Positions 42,438-52,210 are shown, counted from the first letter of the stretch. The stretch is DNA of 64,000 nucleotides from Promicromonospora umidemergens (GCF_024171995.1 NZ_JAMTCT010000005.1:62001-126000), one strand, 5' to 3'. The notes: generated by a model from the letters alone, not told the origin. Program-made: numbers and translations.

Positions 42438-44239
42438 CGAGCCAGCCGCAGCAGCTGCCCCACACACCGTCGTCTGCGGCCGCATCGTCGCTCAGCCCTG
42501 CCTTTCCACGCCGCGCCCCCTGGGGCACGGCGTCGAGCCTGCGCGCCTGGCAGGCGGAGGCCCTGGAGCTCTACCGCGAGAAGAACCCGCGGGACTTCCT
42601 GGCCGTCGCCACCCCTGGCGCGGGCAAGACGACGTTCGCGCTCCGCATCGCCACCGAGCTCCTCGAGCAGGGCGTGGTCCGACGGGTCACGGTCGTGGCA
42701 CCCACCGAGCACCTGAAGACCCAGTGGGCCGACGCCGCAGCGCGCGTCGGTATCCGCATCGACCCGCACTTCAAGAACTCGCAGGGCCGGCACGGCTCGC
42801 ACTACGACGGCGTCGCGGTCACCTACGCGCAGGTCGCCGCCAAGCCTGCGCTGCACCGCGCCCGCACCGAGGCAGCGCGCACCCTGGTGATCCTTGACGA
42901 GGTCCACCACGGTGGTGACGCCCTGAGCTGGGGCGACGCCGTCCGCGAGGCCTTCGAGGTGGCGGACCGCCGCCTCGCGCTGACCGGCACCCCGTTCCGC
43001 AGCGACACGTCAGCGATCCCGTTCGTGGAGTACGAGGCCGACGCTGAGGGCATCCGCCGCTCGAAGGCCGACTACACCTACGGCTACGGCGAGGCGCTGC
43101 GCGACCACGTGGTCCGCCCCGTCCTGTTCATGTCCTACGCGGGCGACATGCGCTGGCGCACCAAGATGGGCGACGAGGTCAGCGCCCGCCTCGGCGAGGC
43201 GATGACCAAGGACATGACCGGGCAGGCGTGGCGCACGGCCCTGGACCCGGAGGGCCAGTGGATCCCGTCGGTGCTCTCGGCCGCGGACAAGCGCCTCGCC
43301 GAGGTGCGCCGCACCGTCCCGGACGCGGGCGGCCTGGTCATCGCGACCGACCAGGACAACGCACGGGCCTACGCCACGCACCTGCAGGAGATCACGGGCA
43401 AGCGCCCCGTCGTCGTCCTGTCCGACGACGAGGGCGCGTCCGGGCGCATCGAGGAGTACGCGCAGGGCGAGGACCGCTGGATGGTCGCGGTGCGCATGGT
43501 GTCGGAGGGCGTGGACGTGCCGCGCCTCGCCGTCGGCGTGTACGCAACGAGCGCCTCCACGCCGCTGTACTTCGCGCAGGCGATCGGCCGGTTCGTGCGG
43601 GCCCGGAAGCGGGGCGAGACGGCGTCGATCTTCCTGCCCAGCGTCGCGCCGCTGCTGAACCTGGCGGGCTCCATGGAGCAGGAGCGCGACCACGCGCTCG
43701 ACCGGCCGCGCACGGCCGAGGAGCAGGGCATCGAGTACGACCCGGAGGCCGCGCTCGTCGCGGAGGCCAACAAGGAGGAGAAGGCGTCGAGCGAGCTGCT
43801 GGGCTCGTTCCAGGCGCTGGAGGCCCAGGCCTCGTTCGACCGGGTCCTGTTCGACGGCGGCGAGTTCGGCACGAGCGCCGACCTCGGCTCCGCGGAGGAG
43901 CAGGACTTTCTCGGGCTGCCCGGTCTGTTGGAGCCGGACCAGGTGGCGACGCTGCTGCGGCAGCGCCAGGCGGACCACCTCAAGGCCCGCGGGGGAGCAC
44001 CCACGTCCCGCGAGGTGGAGAACGAGCGGTCGGAGCAGGAGCACCGCCGCGCGGCCGAGCTGCGCAAGGAGCTCTCCAAGCTCGTCTCCGCGTGGGCCAA
44101 GCGCAGCGGGCAGCCGCACGGCATGGTCCACACCGAGCTGCGCCGCACGTGCGGGGGGCCCGAGGTGCCGCTCGCGACCGCCGACCAGCTCGCGGCGCGC
44201 GTGGCCCAGGTCCGTCGTTGGTTCGTCGGGCAGAAATAG
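42434..44239 (+). CDS. Superfamily 2 DEAD/DEAH-type helicase
   Basis: A 601-aa ATP-dependent nucleic-acid translocase. The RecA1 domain shows RAWQAEALELY (Q-like), Walker A VATPGAGKTTF (about residue 62) and motif II ILDEVHHGG, with LTGTPFRSD as motif III. RecA2 shows VRMVSEGVDVPRL and QAIGRFVRARKRG (motifs V-VI). A C-terminal extension of about 190 residues is helical and charged. The VSEGVD/IGRFVR style resembles restriction-type and XPB-like helicases. GTG 42434 overlaps DUF3039. Confidence 0.92.
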   Translation: MTSQPQQLPHTPSSAAASSLSPAFPRRAPWGTASSLRAWQAEALELYREKNPRDFLAVATPGAGKTTFALRIATELLEQGVVRRVTVVAPTEHLKTQWADAAARVGIRIDPHFKNSQGRHGSHYDGVAVTYAQVAAKPALHRARTEAARTLVILDEVHHGGDALSWGDAVREAFEVADRRLALTGTPFRSDTSAIPFVEYEADAEGIRRSKADYTYGYGEALRDHVVRPVLFMSYAGDMRWRTKMGDEVSARLGEAMTKDMTGQAWRTALDPEGQWIPSVLSAADKRLAEVRRTVPDAGGLVIATDQDNARAYATHLQEITGKRPVVVLSDDEGASGRIEEYAQGEDRWMVAVRMVSEGVDVPRLAVGVYATSASTPLYFAQAIGRFVRARKRGETASIFLPSVAPLLNLAGSMEQERDHALDRPRTAEEQGIEYDPEAALVAEANKEEKASSELLGSFQALEAQASFDRVLFDGGEFGTSADLGSAEEQDFLGLPGLLEPDQVATLLRQRQADHLKARGGAPTSREVENERSEQEHRRAAELRKELSKLVSAWAKRSGQPHGMVHTELRRTCGGPEVPLATADQLAARVAQVRRWFVGQK

Positions 44240-44335
44240 CCCGGACCGAGGAAATGTCAGGAGCACGACGATCCGCATGCTGAGACAAGAGGCCACCATG
44301 ACCCTTTTCACGCCACCCAGGTGGCCGCACTGGCC

Positions 44336-44341
44336 TACCGT
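44336..44341 (+). promoter_or_regulatory. -10 hexamer of pncB
   Basis: TACCGT ends 6 nt before the ATG at 44348. Confidence 0.4.
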
Positions 44342-44347
44342 GAGTGC

Positions 44348-45796
44348 ATGACCGACGAGCTTCGGGGCATCGGCGCCTCGCTCACAGACTCGTGGCCTGC
44401 GTTCGACAACGGTGTCGAAGAACCGCAGCCGCTCCCTGCAGCACCTCTGCCGGCGGTACGCCCGTCGGTCGCACTCCTGACCGACCGCTATGAGCTGACC
44501 ATGCTCCAGGCGGCGCTCGCGGACGGTACGGCGCACCGGCACTGCGTGTTCGAGGTGTTCACCCGGCGCCTACCACCGGGCCGCCGCTACGGCGTCCTGG
44601 CGGGGACCGGCCGTGTGCTGGAAGCGCTGCCACACTTCGTGTTCGAGGACGCCGAGCTGGCGTATCTCGAGCAGAACGGCATAGTGGACCGCCGGACTCT
44701 CGACTATCTCGCGAGCTACCGGTTCACGGGCACGATCCAGGGCTACGCCGAGGGCGAGGTGTTCTTCCCCGGCTCGCCCGTGCTGCAGGTCGAGGGCACG
44801 TTCGCAGAGGCCGTCCTCCTGGAGACCCTGATCCTGTCGATCCTGAACTACGACTCGGCGGTGGCCTCGGCCGCGTCGCGCATGACGAGCGCGGCGGGCG
44901 GACGTCCCGTGCTGGAGATGGGTTCGCGCAGGGCGAGCGAGCAGGCCGCCGTCGCGGCGGCACGGGCCGCCGTGATCGGTGGCTTCGCCGGCACCTCCAA
45001 CCTCGAGGCAGGGATGCGGTACGGGCTGGACACCATCGGGACCGCCGCGCACTCCTTCACGCTGCTGCACGACACCGAGCGGGACGCCTTCGCCTCGCAG
45101 GTCGCCTCCATGGGCTCCGGCGCCACCCTGCTGGTGGACACGTACGACGTGAAGCACGGCGTGGCGACCGCCGTCGAGGTGGCGGGGACCGGGCTGGGCG
45201 CCGTGCGTCTCGACTCGGGCGACCTCGGCGGCCTGGCGCAGGAGGTGCGCAGGCAGCTCGACGACCTCGGCGCCAGGGAAACGAAGATCGTGGTCACGTC
45301 CGACCTCGACGAGTACGCGATAGCGTCTCTTGCCGCCGCGCCGGTGGACGTGTACGGCGTCGGGACGTCGGTCGTGACCGGGTCGGGCGCGCCGACCTGC
45401 GGCATGGTCTACAAGCTGGTCGCGCGAGCCGACTCGTCGGGTGTGCTGCAGCCGGTGGCGAAGGCGTCGGCCAACAAGGCGTCGGTCGGCGGGCGCAAGG
45501 CCGCGGCGCGACGGTACGGCCGCGACGGGCACGCCGTCGAGGAGCTCATGGTGACGGGTCCGGACGCGGCGGTGGCCGAGTGGACGCCGCAGAGCGACGA
45601 CCTGCGCCCGCTGCTCGCGCCGATGGTCGTCGACGGCGCCGTCGACTCGCGCTGGGTGGGCCCCTACGGGGTGGCGAACGCGGCGATCAACCATGGCATG
45701 GTGCGCGCGGAGCTCCCGCGTGGCGCGCGGCGGCTGTCCGACGGCGACCCGGCGATCCCGACGGTGGACCTCCGCCTGGACGACCTGCTGGACTGA
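44348..45796 (+). CDS. pncB: Nicotinate phosphoribosyltransferase
   Basis: Makes nicotinate mononucleotide from nicotinate and PRPP in NAD salvage (Preiss-Handler pathway). The 482 aa show LTDRYELTMLQAAL, FEVFTRRLPPGRRYGVLAG, LEMGSRRASEQAAVAAARAA, GTAAHSF and a VRLDSGDLGGLAQEVR PRPP-binding region. A 40-residue Pro-rich N-terminal extension precedes the fold. The ATG at 44348 has a -10 but no ribosome binding site. Next to clpS, as in mycobacteria. Confidence 0.95.
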   Translation: MTDELRGIGASLTDSWPAFDNGVEEPQPLPAAPLPAVRPSVALLTDRYELTMLQAALADGTAHRHCVFEVFTRRLPPGRRYGVLAGTGRVLEALPHFVFEDAELAYLEQNGIVDRRTLDYLASYRFTGTIQGYAEGEVFFPGSPVLQVEGTFAEAVLLETLILSILNYDSAVASAASRMTSAAGGRPVLEMGSRRASEQAAVAAARAAVIGGFAGTSNLEAGMRYGLDTIGTAAHSFTLLHDTERDAFASQVASMGSGATLLVDTYDVKHGVATAVEVAGTGLGAVRLDSGDLGGLAQEVRRQLDDLGARETKIVVTSDLDEYAIASLAAAPVDVYGVGTSVVTGSGAPTCGMVYKLVARADSSGVLQPVAKASANKASVGGRKAAARRYGRDGHAVEELMVTGPDAAVAEWTPQSDDLRPLLAPMVVDGAVDSRWVGPYGVANAAINHGMVRAELPRGARRLSDGDPAIPTVDLRLDDLLD

Positions 45797-45876
45797 GTCG
45801 ACGCGGCAGGTCACAGCCCGGCGACAACTTCGGGAAAATTGCAGACAAGGGTGTCCAGGGAAGGGACCAAACCGCC

Positions 45877-45882
45877 TAGAGT
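45877..45882 (+). promoter_or_regulatory. -10 hexamer of clpS
   Basis: TAGAGT ends 7 nt before the GTG at 45890. Confidence 0.5.
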
Positions 45883-45889
45883 GAGACTT

Positions 45890-46231
45890 GTGACTTCTTC
45901 CCCACCGCCGCTGCTCAAGACCATGGGGTCAGCCGGGACGGCCGTCGAGGAGGACACCGAGGTGGACATCGCCTCGGGGGTCGCCGACCCGTGGGTGACG
46001 ATCGTCTGGAACGACCCGGTGAACCTGATGTCGTACTTGTCGTACGTCTTCGAGAGCTACTTCGGGTACCCGCGGGCCAAGGCGGAGCAGCTCATGACTC
46101 AGGTGCACAAGAACGGTCGCGCGGTCGTGTCCACCGGGGGACGCGAACGCATGGAGGTGGATGTGCAGGCGATGCACGGGTTCGGTCTGTGGGCGACGCT
46201 GCAGGAGTCGGGCGCGCGAGGAGCCGCATGA
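45890..46231 (+). CDS. clpS: ATP-dependent Clp protease adaptor ClpS
   Basis: Delivers N-degron proteins to the ClpC or ClpA unfoldase. The 113 aa have a flexible N-terminal tail of about 30 residues and the ClpS core: [15 protein letters not shown] (the Asn-Asp N-degron pocket), [24 protein letters not shown]. The GTG at 45890 is set by the -10. The GTG three codons earlier would overlap it. The stop overlaps the DUF2017 ATG by 4 bp. Confidence 0.95.
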   Translation: MTSSPPPLLKTMGSAGTAVEEDTEVDIASGVADPWVTIVWNDPVNLMSYLSYVFESYFGYPRAKAEQLMTQVHKNGRAVVSTGGRERMEVDVQAMHGFGLWATLQESGARGAA

Positions 46232-46998
46232 CGCCGTTCCGCGCCATGCGGCGGGGCTACGAGGCCAGGTTCGAGCCGGTGGAACGGGTCGTCCTGGCCC
46301 GGGTGGCCCGCGACGTCGCGGAGATGCTGCGCGACGAGGCCGGCCTCGACCTCTTCCCCGACGGCGGCGAGCTCGGCTTCTCGACGCACCCCGCCCCCGG
46401 CAAGGGGCAGGCGTGGGCCAACGGTCTGCTCGCGCCGGACGAGCTGACCGACGCCGACCTGGCGCGGCTCACGGGCGTCACCGGTGTGGGGCGCGTCCCG
46501 ACGGACCCCGCGGCGAGGCGGCTCCTGCCGGACGCGAGCAAGGACGACGCGGAGGTGGCCGACGAGTTCCGCCGGCTCACGCAGAACGACGTGGCGAGTG
46601 CGAAGGTGGACCGGCTGGAGGCGTTCGCCGCGCTGCTGGACCTGCCGACGGGAGAGGACGCGCCCTCGCCGCTGGGCCGGCACGGTGCTCCGCCGCCGGT
46701 GCGGGTACCGCGAGAGGACGCCGAGCAGTTCGCGGGGGCGCTCACCGACGTGCGGCTCGTGATCGCGGAGCGGCTCGGCCTGAAGTCGGACGACCAGGTC
46801 ATGCAGCTCACCGACGAGATCATGTGGGACCGGCAGGCAGGCCGCGAGATCCCCGTGGCGACCGACGGGCGCGCGGCCCGGCGCTTCTGGTCCGGGGTGT
46901 TCGTCGCTGCGGGGTACGCGCAGGAGACCCTGATGGACGTGATGCTCGGGGAGCTGCGGGGGCGGCGTCCGCCAGACGCGGCCGCTGCATCCGAGTGA
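46228..46998 (+). CDS. DUF2017-domain protein
   Basis: 256 aa, soluble and acidic, of a family that follows clpS in most actinobacteria (Rv1332-like). Conserved stretches are [53 protein letters not shown] and [20 protein letters not shown]. Its function is unknown. The 4-bp overlap with clpS suggests a role with that adaptor, which is inference only. Confidence 0.9.
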   Translation: MTPFRAMRRGYEARFEPVERVVLARVARDVAEMLRDEAGLDLFPDGGELGFSTHPAPGKGQAWANGLLAPDELTDADLARLTGVTGVGRVPTDPAARRLLPDASKDDAEVADEFRRLTQNDVASAKVDRLEAFAALLDLPTGEDAPSPLGRHGAPPPVRVPREDAEQFAGALTDVRLVIAERLGLKSDDQVMQLTDEIMWDRQAGREIPVATDGRAARRFWSGVFVAAGYAQETLMDVMLGELRGRRPPDAAAASE

Positions 46999-47086
46999 CT
47001 CCGGTCGAGGCGCTGACCTGCCCGAACGTGTCGCGCGTCACGCGTGGCACGGCTCACGAGCACGGGTGACAGTACGTGGTCGTCGC

Positions 47087-47092
47087 TAGGCT
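47087..47092 (+). promoter_or_regulatory. -10 hexamer of murI
   Basis: TAGGCT ends 7 nt before the GTG at 47100. Confidence 0.5.
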
Positions 47093-47099
47093 TCACCCC

Positions 47100-47903
47100 G
47101 TGAACGACGCGCCCATCGGGATCTTCGACTCCGGCCTCGGCGGCCTCACGGTGGCGCGGGCCATCCTGGACCAGCTGCCCAACGAGCAGGTCAGGTACCT
47201 CGGCGACACCGTCAACAGCCCTTACGGACCCAAGCCGATCGCCGCAGTGCGCGCCATGGCGCTCGACGCCATGGACCGGCTCGTGGCCGACGGCGTGAAG
47301 ATGCTGGTCATCGCCTGCAACACGGCGTCGTCGGCGATGATGCGCGACGCCCGCGAGCGGTACACGCAGCGGCACGGCATCCCCGTGGTCGAGGTCATCC
47401 TGCCGGCGGCGCGCGCCGCGGTGACCGCCACCCGGTCGGGCCGGATCGGCGTCATCGGCACGCGCACGACCGTGCAGTCGCGGGCCTACGACGACGCCTT
47501 CCACGTGACGCCCGGCCTGACGATCACGAGCCAGGCCTGCCCGGAGTTCGTGCGCTTCGTCGAGGAGGGCAGGACGTCGGGCCCGGAGGTGCAGAAGTTC
47601 GCGCACGAGTACCTCGACCCGGTCAAGGCGGCCGGTGTCGACACGCTCGTCCTTGGTTGCACGCACTATCCGCTGCTCGCCGGCGCCATCTCCTACGTCA
47701 TGGGCGAGGAGGTCACGCTGGTCTCCAGTGCCGACGAGACCGCGAAGGACGTGTACCGCACCCTGGTGGCCCACGACCTGGAGCGCGCGCCCGACGCGGG
47801 TGCCCCGGTGCACCGGTTCCTGACCACCGGCGACCCCGCACCGTTCGGGCAGCTCGCCGGCCGGTTCCTCGGCCCCGAGGTGTCCCTCGTGGAGGCCGTC
47901 TGA
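47100..47903 (+). CDS. murI: Glutamate racemase
   Basis: Interconverts L- and D-glutamate for peptidoglycan. The 267 aa show the N-terminal [15 protein letters not shown], the catalytic cysteines in VIACNTAS (about residue 75) and LGCTHYP (about residue 187), and GDTVNSPYG. The GTG at 47100 is 7 nt after a -10 and gives the family N-terminus. The stop overlaps the next ATG by 1 bp. Confidence 0.97.
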   Translation: MNDAPIGIFDSGLGGLTVARAILDQLPNEQVRYLGDTVNSPYGPKPIAAVRAMALDAMDRLVADGVKMLVIACNTASSAMMRDARERYTQRHGIPVVEVILPAARAAVTATRSGRIGVIGTRTTVQSRAYDDAFHVTPGLTITSQACPEFVRFVEEGRTSGPEVQKFAHEYLDPVKAAGVDTLVLGCTHYPLLAGAISYVMGEEVTLVSSADETAKDVYRTLVAHDLERAPDAGAPVHRFLTTGDPAPFGQLAGRFLGPEVSLVEAV

Positions 47904-48730
47904 TGCGCCTGATCCCGATCGGTGTCTCCGGTTCGTTCCCGGGGCCCGCGACGCCCGCGTCGTCGTACGTGGTGCGGGTCCCGGCCGCGGAAGCCGCCGC
48001 CGCCGGCCACGAGGCGCGCGACTGGAACATCCTGCTCGACCTCGGCAACGGTGCGTTCGGGGCGCTGCAGCGGTTCATGGACCCCATGGAGCTCGACGCC
48101 GTGTCGATCTCGCACCTGCACCCCGACCACTGCGCCGACCTCTCGGGGCTGTACGTGTACCTGCGGTACCACCCCGAGCGCGGCTCGCTGCGGACGGGCC
48201 CCCGGGACACCCCCCTGCCGGTCTACGGTCCGTCGACGGCGGAGCGGCACGTCGCGCTGTCCTACGGGCTGAGCGAGGGGGAGTCCATGGACAACGACTT
48301 CGACTTCCGGTCGTGGGCGGAGTATCCGTCGGTCCAGGTGGGGCCGCTGACCATCGAGCCGCACCGGGTCTTCCACCCCGTCGAGACGTACGGAGTGCGG
48401 GTGACGGGCCCGTCGGCGTCCGGCGGTACGACGACCCTGGCGTACACGGGCGACACCGACGCGTGCCCGTCCGTGGTGGAGCTGGCGCGCGACGTGGACC
48501 TGCTGCTCAGCGAGGCCGCCTTTCTCGAGGGCCGCGACGACGGCGTCGAGCCCGGCATCCACCTCACCGGCCGACGCGCGGGGCAGGTGGCGACCGACGC
48601 GGGCGCCCGCCGTCTGCTGCTCACGCACCTGCCCGTGTGGAACGACCCCGCGGACTCCCTGGCGGAGGCGCGCGGCTCGTTCGCGGGCCCGGTGGACGTC
48701 GCGGAGCCGGGCACGGTCTACGAGCTCTGA
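47903..48730 (+). CDS. MBL-fold hydrolase, Rv1339-like
   Basis: A 275-aa metallo-beta-lactamase fold protein, RNase Z/phosphodiesterase branch. Metal motif SISHLHPDHCADL gives HxHxDH near residue 72, with TLAYTGDTDAC and the terminal LLTHLPVWND supplying later ligands. The position after murI and before rph is that of mycobacterial Rv1339, reported as an atypical cyclic-AMP phosphodiesterase, so that activity is a fair hypothesis. It is coupled to murI by TGATG. Confidence 0.9.
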   Translation: MRLIPIGVSGSFPGPATPASSYVVRVPAAEAAAAGHEARDWNILLDLGNGAFGALQRFMDPMELDAVSISHLHPDHCADLSGLYVYLRYHPERGSLRTGPRDTPLPVYGPSTAERHVALSYGLSEGESMDNDFDFRSWAEYPSVQVGPLTIEPHRVFHPVETYGVRVTGPSASGGTTTLAYTGDTDACPSVVELARDVDLLLSEAAFLEGRDDGVEPGIHLTGRRAGQVATDAGARRLLLTHLPVWNDPADSLAEARGSFAGPVDVAEPGTVYEL

Positions 48731-48736
48731 CGGCGG

Positions 48737-49015
48737 CTAGAAGCCGGCCCACGGCAGCAACCGACCGGTGAACAGCACCATCGTCCCGGACCAGACGGAC
48801 AGCACGATCGCGACGGCCGCCACCCAGGGCCGCCGTCGTGCGACCACCAGCGAGACGAGCGTGCCGACCAGGCACAGACCTGCCGCGAACTGGCCGAGTA
48901 CGGCGAGGCTGCCCAGGACCGCGAGCCACAGTGGCGGAAACGGGCCGCCGGTCCAGGAAGACGCGGCGGCGGTGCTCGTGGCCGCATGAGTCTCGGCGGG
49001 TGTGGTGTCAGTCAT
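48737..49015 (-). CDS. Small two-helix membrane protein, unknown
   Basis: 92 aa: a Thr/Ala-rich N-terminus, then two predicted helices (about residues 28-55 and 62-85) with RRRPW between them. The family is not recognised. GGAGGA 8 nt upstream supports the ATG at 49015. It opposes the genes on both sides in the murI-rph run and is absent from the conserved order, so it may be a local insertion. Confidence 0.65.
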   Translation of the reverse strand: MTDTTPAETHAATSTAAASSWTGGPFPPLWLAVLGSLAVLGQFAAGLCLVGTLVSLVVARRRPWVAAVAIVLSVWSGTMVLFTGRLLPWAGF

Positions 49016-49142
49016 CGTGCACCGTCCTCCGTGTCGCTCTGACCGAGCGGTATGCCCGGCGTGTGAACCTACCGCGGCGCGCGAACGGCGCACAGCATCG
49101 ACGCGGGTGACAGAGCAGGGTTCGGGAAGGCACACCCATCGT

Positions 49143-49148
49143 TAGGGT
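49143..49148 (+). promoter_or_regulatory. -10 hexamer of rph
   Basis: TAGGGT ends 6 nt before the ATG at 49155. Confidence 0.5.
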
Positions 49149-49154
49149 GGGTGC

Positions 49155-49910
49155 ATGACCTCCAGCATCAACACGACCGTCCGCGCCGACGGGCGCGCCA
49201 CCGACCAGCTCCGCCCCGTGCAGATCACCCGGGGGTGGCTCGACGAGGCCGAGGGATCGGTCCTCGTGGAGTTCGGGCGCACGCGCGTGCTGTGCGTCGC
49301 GTCGTTCACCGAGGGTGTGCCGCGCTGGCGCAAGGGCTCCGGCGAGGGCTGGGTCACCGCCGAGTACGCGATGCTGCCGCGCGCCACCAACGAGCGCAGC
49401 CCGCGCGAGTCCGTGAAGGGCAAGATCGGCGGCCGCACGCACGAGATCTCGCGGCTCATCGGCCGGTCGCTGCGCGCCGTCGTCGACATGAGCGCGCTCG
49501 GCGAGAACTCCATCGTGCTGGACTGCGACGTGCTCCAGGCCGACGGCGGGACGCGCACCGCCGCGATCACCGGTGCGTACGTGGCTCTCGTCGACGCGAT
49601 CGCGTGGGGGCGCCGGCACGGGCACATCAAGGGCGGCAAGCAGGTGCTCGCAGACTCCGTGTCCGCCGTGTCCGTCGGCATCATCGACGGCACCCCGATG
49701 CTCGACCTGCCCTACGTCGAGGACGTGCGCGCGGACACCGACATGAACGTGGTGGTCACGGGCGCCGGCAAGTTCGTCGAGGTGCAGGGCACCGCCGAGC
49801 ACGCGCCCTTCGACCGTGCGGAGCTCGACTCGCTGCTCGACCTCGCCGTCGGCGGCACGGCCGAGCTCGCCAAGATCCAGCAGGAAGCCCTCGCGCGGGA
49901 GCTCGCGTGA
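49155..49910 (+). CDS. rph: Ribonuclease PH
   Basis: A phosphate-dependent 3'-5' exoribonuclease that trims tRNA 3' ends. The 251 aa show [36 protein letters not shown], the [19 protein letters not shown]/phosphate region and [20 protein letters not shown] with the catalytic Asp residues. It has a -10 but no ribosome binding site, and overlaps rdgB by 4 bp. Confidence 0.97.
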   Translation: MTSSINTTVRADGRATDQLRPVQITRGWLDEAEGSVLVEFGRTRVLCVASFTEGVPRWRKGSGEGWVTAEYAMLPRATNERSPRESVKGKIGGRTHEISRLIGRSLRAVVDMSALGENSIVLDCDVLQADGGTRTAAITGAYVALVDAIAWGRRHGHIKGGKQVLADSVSAVSVGIIDGTPMLDLPYVEDVRADTDMNVVVTGAGKFVEVQGTAEHAPFDRAELDSLLDLAVGGTAELAKIQQEALARELA

Positions 49911-50548
49911 CGGCCCGGATCGTCCTCGCGACGCACAACGCCAAGAAGGTCGGTGAGCTGCGGGCCATCCTCGCCGCGGCCGGTCTGGAGCTGCCCGACG
50001 GCGGCCTGGTCACCTCAGGTGATCTGGGCGCGCCCGAGCCGGTCGAGGACGGCGTGACGTTCGCCGAGAACGCGCTCATCAAGGCACGGGCGGTGTGCGC
50101 GGCGACCGGGCTGCCCGCCGTCGCCGACGACTCAGGGCTGGCCGTTGACGTGCTGGGCGGCGCCCCCGGGATCTTCTCGGCGCGCTGGGCCGGCAAGCAC
50201 GGGGACGACCAGGCGAACCTCGACCTGCTGCTCGGGCAGCTCGGGGACGTGCGCCCAGAGCACCGCCAGGCGGGATTCGTGTGCGCCGCCGCCCTCGTCA
50301 CGCCCGACGGACGCGAGGAGGTGCGCCTCGGCGAGATGCGGGGCGTGCTGACGACGGCGCCGCGGGGGCTCAACGGGTTCGGCTACGACCCGATCCTGGT
50401 CCCGGACGAGACGGCGCCCGGTGCCGACGGCGGCGGCCGTCGGACGGCCGCGGAGCTCGACCCCGAGGAGAAGAACGCGATCTCGCACCGGGGCAAGGCG
50501 TTCCGCGCCCTGGCCCCGCTGATCCTCGAGGTGCTGGCCTCTCGCTGA
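49907..50548 (+). CDS. rdgB: dITP/XTP pyrophosphatase RdgB/HAM1
   Basis: Hydrolyses non-canonical purine triphosphates (ITP, dITP, XTP) to monophosphates, cleaning the nucleotide pool. The 213 aa include [52 protein letters not shown] and GFGYDPI. A short Gly/Arg-rich insertion (PGADGGGRR) precedes [15 protein letters not shown]. The GTG start overlaps rph. Confidence 0.96.
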   Translation: MTARIVLATHNAKKVGELRAILAAAGLELPDGGLVTSGDLGAPEPVEDGVTFAENALIKARAVCAATGLPAVADDSGLAVDVLGGAPGIFSARWAGKHGDDQANLDLLLGQLGDVRPEHRQAGFVCAAALVTPDGREEVRLGEMRGVLTTAPRGLNGFGYDPILVPDETAPGADGGGRRTAAELDPEEKNAISHRGKAFRALAPLILEVLASR

Positions 50549-50612
50549 GATCGGTCCGATGGGATGAGATCGGTCGGTCAACCGACCGGTCTCATCCCCT
50601 CCGACCGATCTC
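50547..50612. terminator. Bidirectional hairpin terminator between rdgB and DUF3054
   Basis: An inner 18-bp stem (50561-50578 with 50581-50598, one G-U) is extended by an outer stem GAGATCGGTC/GACCGATCTC (50547-50556, 50603-50612). It fills the convergent gap and overlaps the rdgB stop. Confidence 0.85.
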
Positions 50613-50614
50613 GC

Positions 50615-50989
50615 TCAGCTCGGTCCCTTGGCGCGGCGCACGGCCGCCACCACGCCGCGCCAGCCGAGCATCGTCAGCGCCAGGAACAGTGTTGTCACCA
50701 GTACGAACGTCCAGGCCAGGCCCTGTCCGGAGATGCCGCGCAGCGCCAGCCCGCCGAGCACGGTCATGAACCAGATCAGCACGCCCGTCGGCCAGACGCG
50801 GGCCGGGTCGTGCCAGGCGCGCGTCAGGACCCAGCCGAGCGCGGCGGCCAGCGCGAACGGCCACACCACACGGCCGAGGGCGGCCACCATCGACCCGTCG
50901 TGCGACGCGATGCCGGTGACCGCGAAGACGAGGACACAGGCGGCATCGGCCACGACGGCGGGCCAGACCAGGACACGGGTAGTACTCAT
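50615..50989 (-). CDS. DUF3054 membrane protein
   Basis: 124 aa with four predicted helices (about 7-27, 38-58, 66-86, 93-115), matching the actinobacterial DUF3054 family of unknown function. Typical segments are VWPAVVADAACVLVFA and FALAAALGWVLTRAW. The ATG at 50989 has a -10 (TAAGAT) 6 nt upstream. Confidence 0.88.
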   Translation of the reverse strand: MSTTRVLVWPAVVADAACVLVFAVTGIASHDGSMVAALGRVVWPFALAAALGWVLTRAWHDPARVWPTGVLIWFMTVLGGLALRGISGQGLAWTFVLVTTLFLALTMLGWRGVVAAVRRAKGPS

Positions 50990-50995
50990 CAGCGC

Positions 50996-51001
50996 ATCTT
51001 A
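50996..51001 (-). promoter_or_regulatory. -10 hexamer of the DUF3054 gene
   Basis: TAAGAT on the minus strand ends 6 nt before the ATG at 50989. It sits just beyond the sulfotransferase stop (50999). Confidence 0.4.
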
Positions 51002-52210
51002 AGCACCGTGCGGCAGGGCAGGGAGCAGCTCCACGTAGTCGGCGAACGCCGCCTGTACCTCGTCCGGCTCCAGCCCGTACCGCTCCAGGGAGTACCGGTG
51101 CGGCGCCCGCTGCCGCGGCGCCTCGCGGGCAGCCGCCAGGTTCGCCTGGTCCTCGGCTCCCCAGCGAGCACCGAGCCGCCCGAACAGCTCCGGCAGCGCC
51201 GTGCCCGGGTCGCCGGTGAGCCGCTCGTACGGCAGGTCGAGCACGACGTCGGAGCCCAGCTCGGCGCGCTGGGCCAGGGCCCGCGACACCCCGCTGGACA
51301 TGATCGCCAGCCACTGCCGGCCGGTCTCCGCCAGGTCGACCGCCTCCGGGCGCCGGTGCAGCCGCTCCGTGGCCTCGGCCAGCGAGCACAGGGACGCCAG
51401 TGCCACCTCGGGGTCCCGGTGGGTCCACACGAAGCGGGCGTCGGGGAACACGTCGCGGATCGCGGACATGTGGAAGAGGTTCGCCGGGTGCTTCAGCACC
51501 CACCGGCGGGCCGGGCGCTCGTAGGAGAGCACCTGGAGCGCGTCGCGCAGGAACCGGTAGTCCGGCCGGTGGTCGAAGGTCCGCAGGCGTTCGACGTAGC
51601 CGGGCACGGGCACGGCTGAGGCGTGCAGCTCCGAGTGGGTCCTGATGAAGGTGTCCTCCTCCTCGGCCTCCGCGTAGAGCGGGTGGATGGTGTCCCACCT
51701 GGGGCTGAGCCGCGAAACCATGGCGTACTTCTTCCGGGTGCGCCGGATCAGTGCTGCCTCGGTTGTGCTGTCGACGGCGAGGCCCAGGTGGGTCATCTCC
51801 CAGAGCTTGGGCCCGCGGTGGGCCGGCGACCGGGACAGGAGGTTGTACGTGAGGGTGGTGCCGGTCCTTGGCATGCCCACCACGAACACCGGCGCTTCCA
51901 CCGGCTCGTCCGCGATCTCGGGGAACCGGGCGTGCAGGTCGCCCACCACCGCGTGGTTCTGGACGCGCGACTCCACCAGCGCCTGCCCCGCCATCCAGCC
52001 GAGCGGACTCAGGCCAGGAAAGCCGGCGAAGGCGCGGAGGACGAGCCGGAGGTGGTCGAGGTCGGCCGTGTACTCGGCGTTCAGTGGTACGCGGCCCCGG
52101 GTGGCGCGCGCGACCAGGCGGTCGAAGACGGCGTCGGGGTCCTTGCGGGTGCGGGTGCCGGAGGTGAGGAGCAGGTTGGTGAGGCGAAGGGCAGGCGTGG
52201 TCTGGGACAC
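50999..52210 (-). CDS. Sulfotransferase family protein
   Basis: A 403-aa cytosolic enzyme predicted to transfer sulfate from PAPS to a small acceptor. The 5'-phosphosulfate loop is VVGMPRTGTTLTYNLL (about residue 109), the 3'-phosphate region is FVWTHRDPEVALAS (about 263), and WVLKHPANL lies between. The N-terminal helical part matches mycobacterial Stf-like proteins. The GTG at 52210 follows GGAGAAGA. The acceptor is unknown, and no PAPS synthesis genes are nearby. Confidence 0.9.
   Translation of the reverse strand: MSQTTPALRLTNLLLTSGTRTRKDPDAVFDRLVARATRGRVPLNAEYTADLDHLRLVLRAFAGFPGLSPLGWMAGQALVESRVQNHAVVGDLHARFPEIADEPVEAPVFVVGMPRTGTTLTYNLLSRSPAHRGPKLWEMTHLGLAVDSTTEAALIRRTRKKYAMVSRLSPRWDTIHPLYAEAEEEDTFIRTHSELHASAVPVPGYVERLRTFDHRPDYRFLRDALQVLSYERPARRWVLKHPANLFHMSAIRDVFPDARFVWTHRDPEVALASLCSLAEATERLHRRPEAVDLAETGRQWLAIMSSGVSRALAQRAELGSDVVLDLPYERLTGDPGTALPELFGRLGARWGAEDQANLAAAREAPRQRAPHRYSLERYGLEPDEVQAAFADYVELLPALPHGA

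Noticed and set aside
44240-44347. NAD-related riboswitch upstream of pncB
   Set aside because: The -10 is 6 nt from the ATG, leaving no leader.
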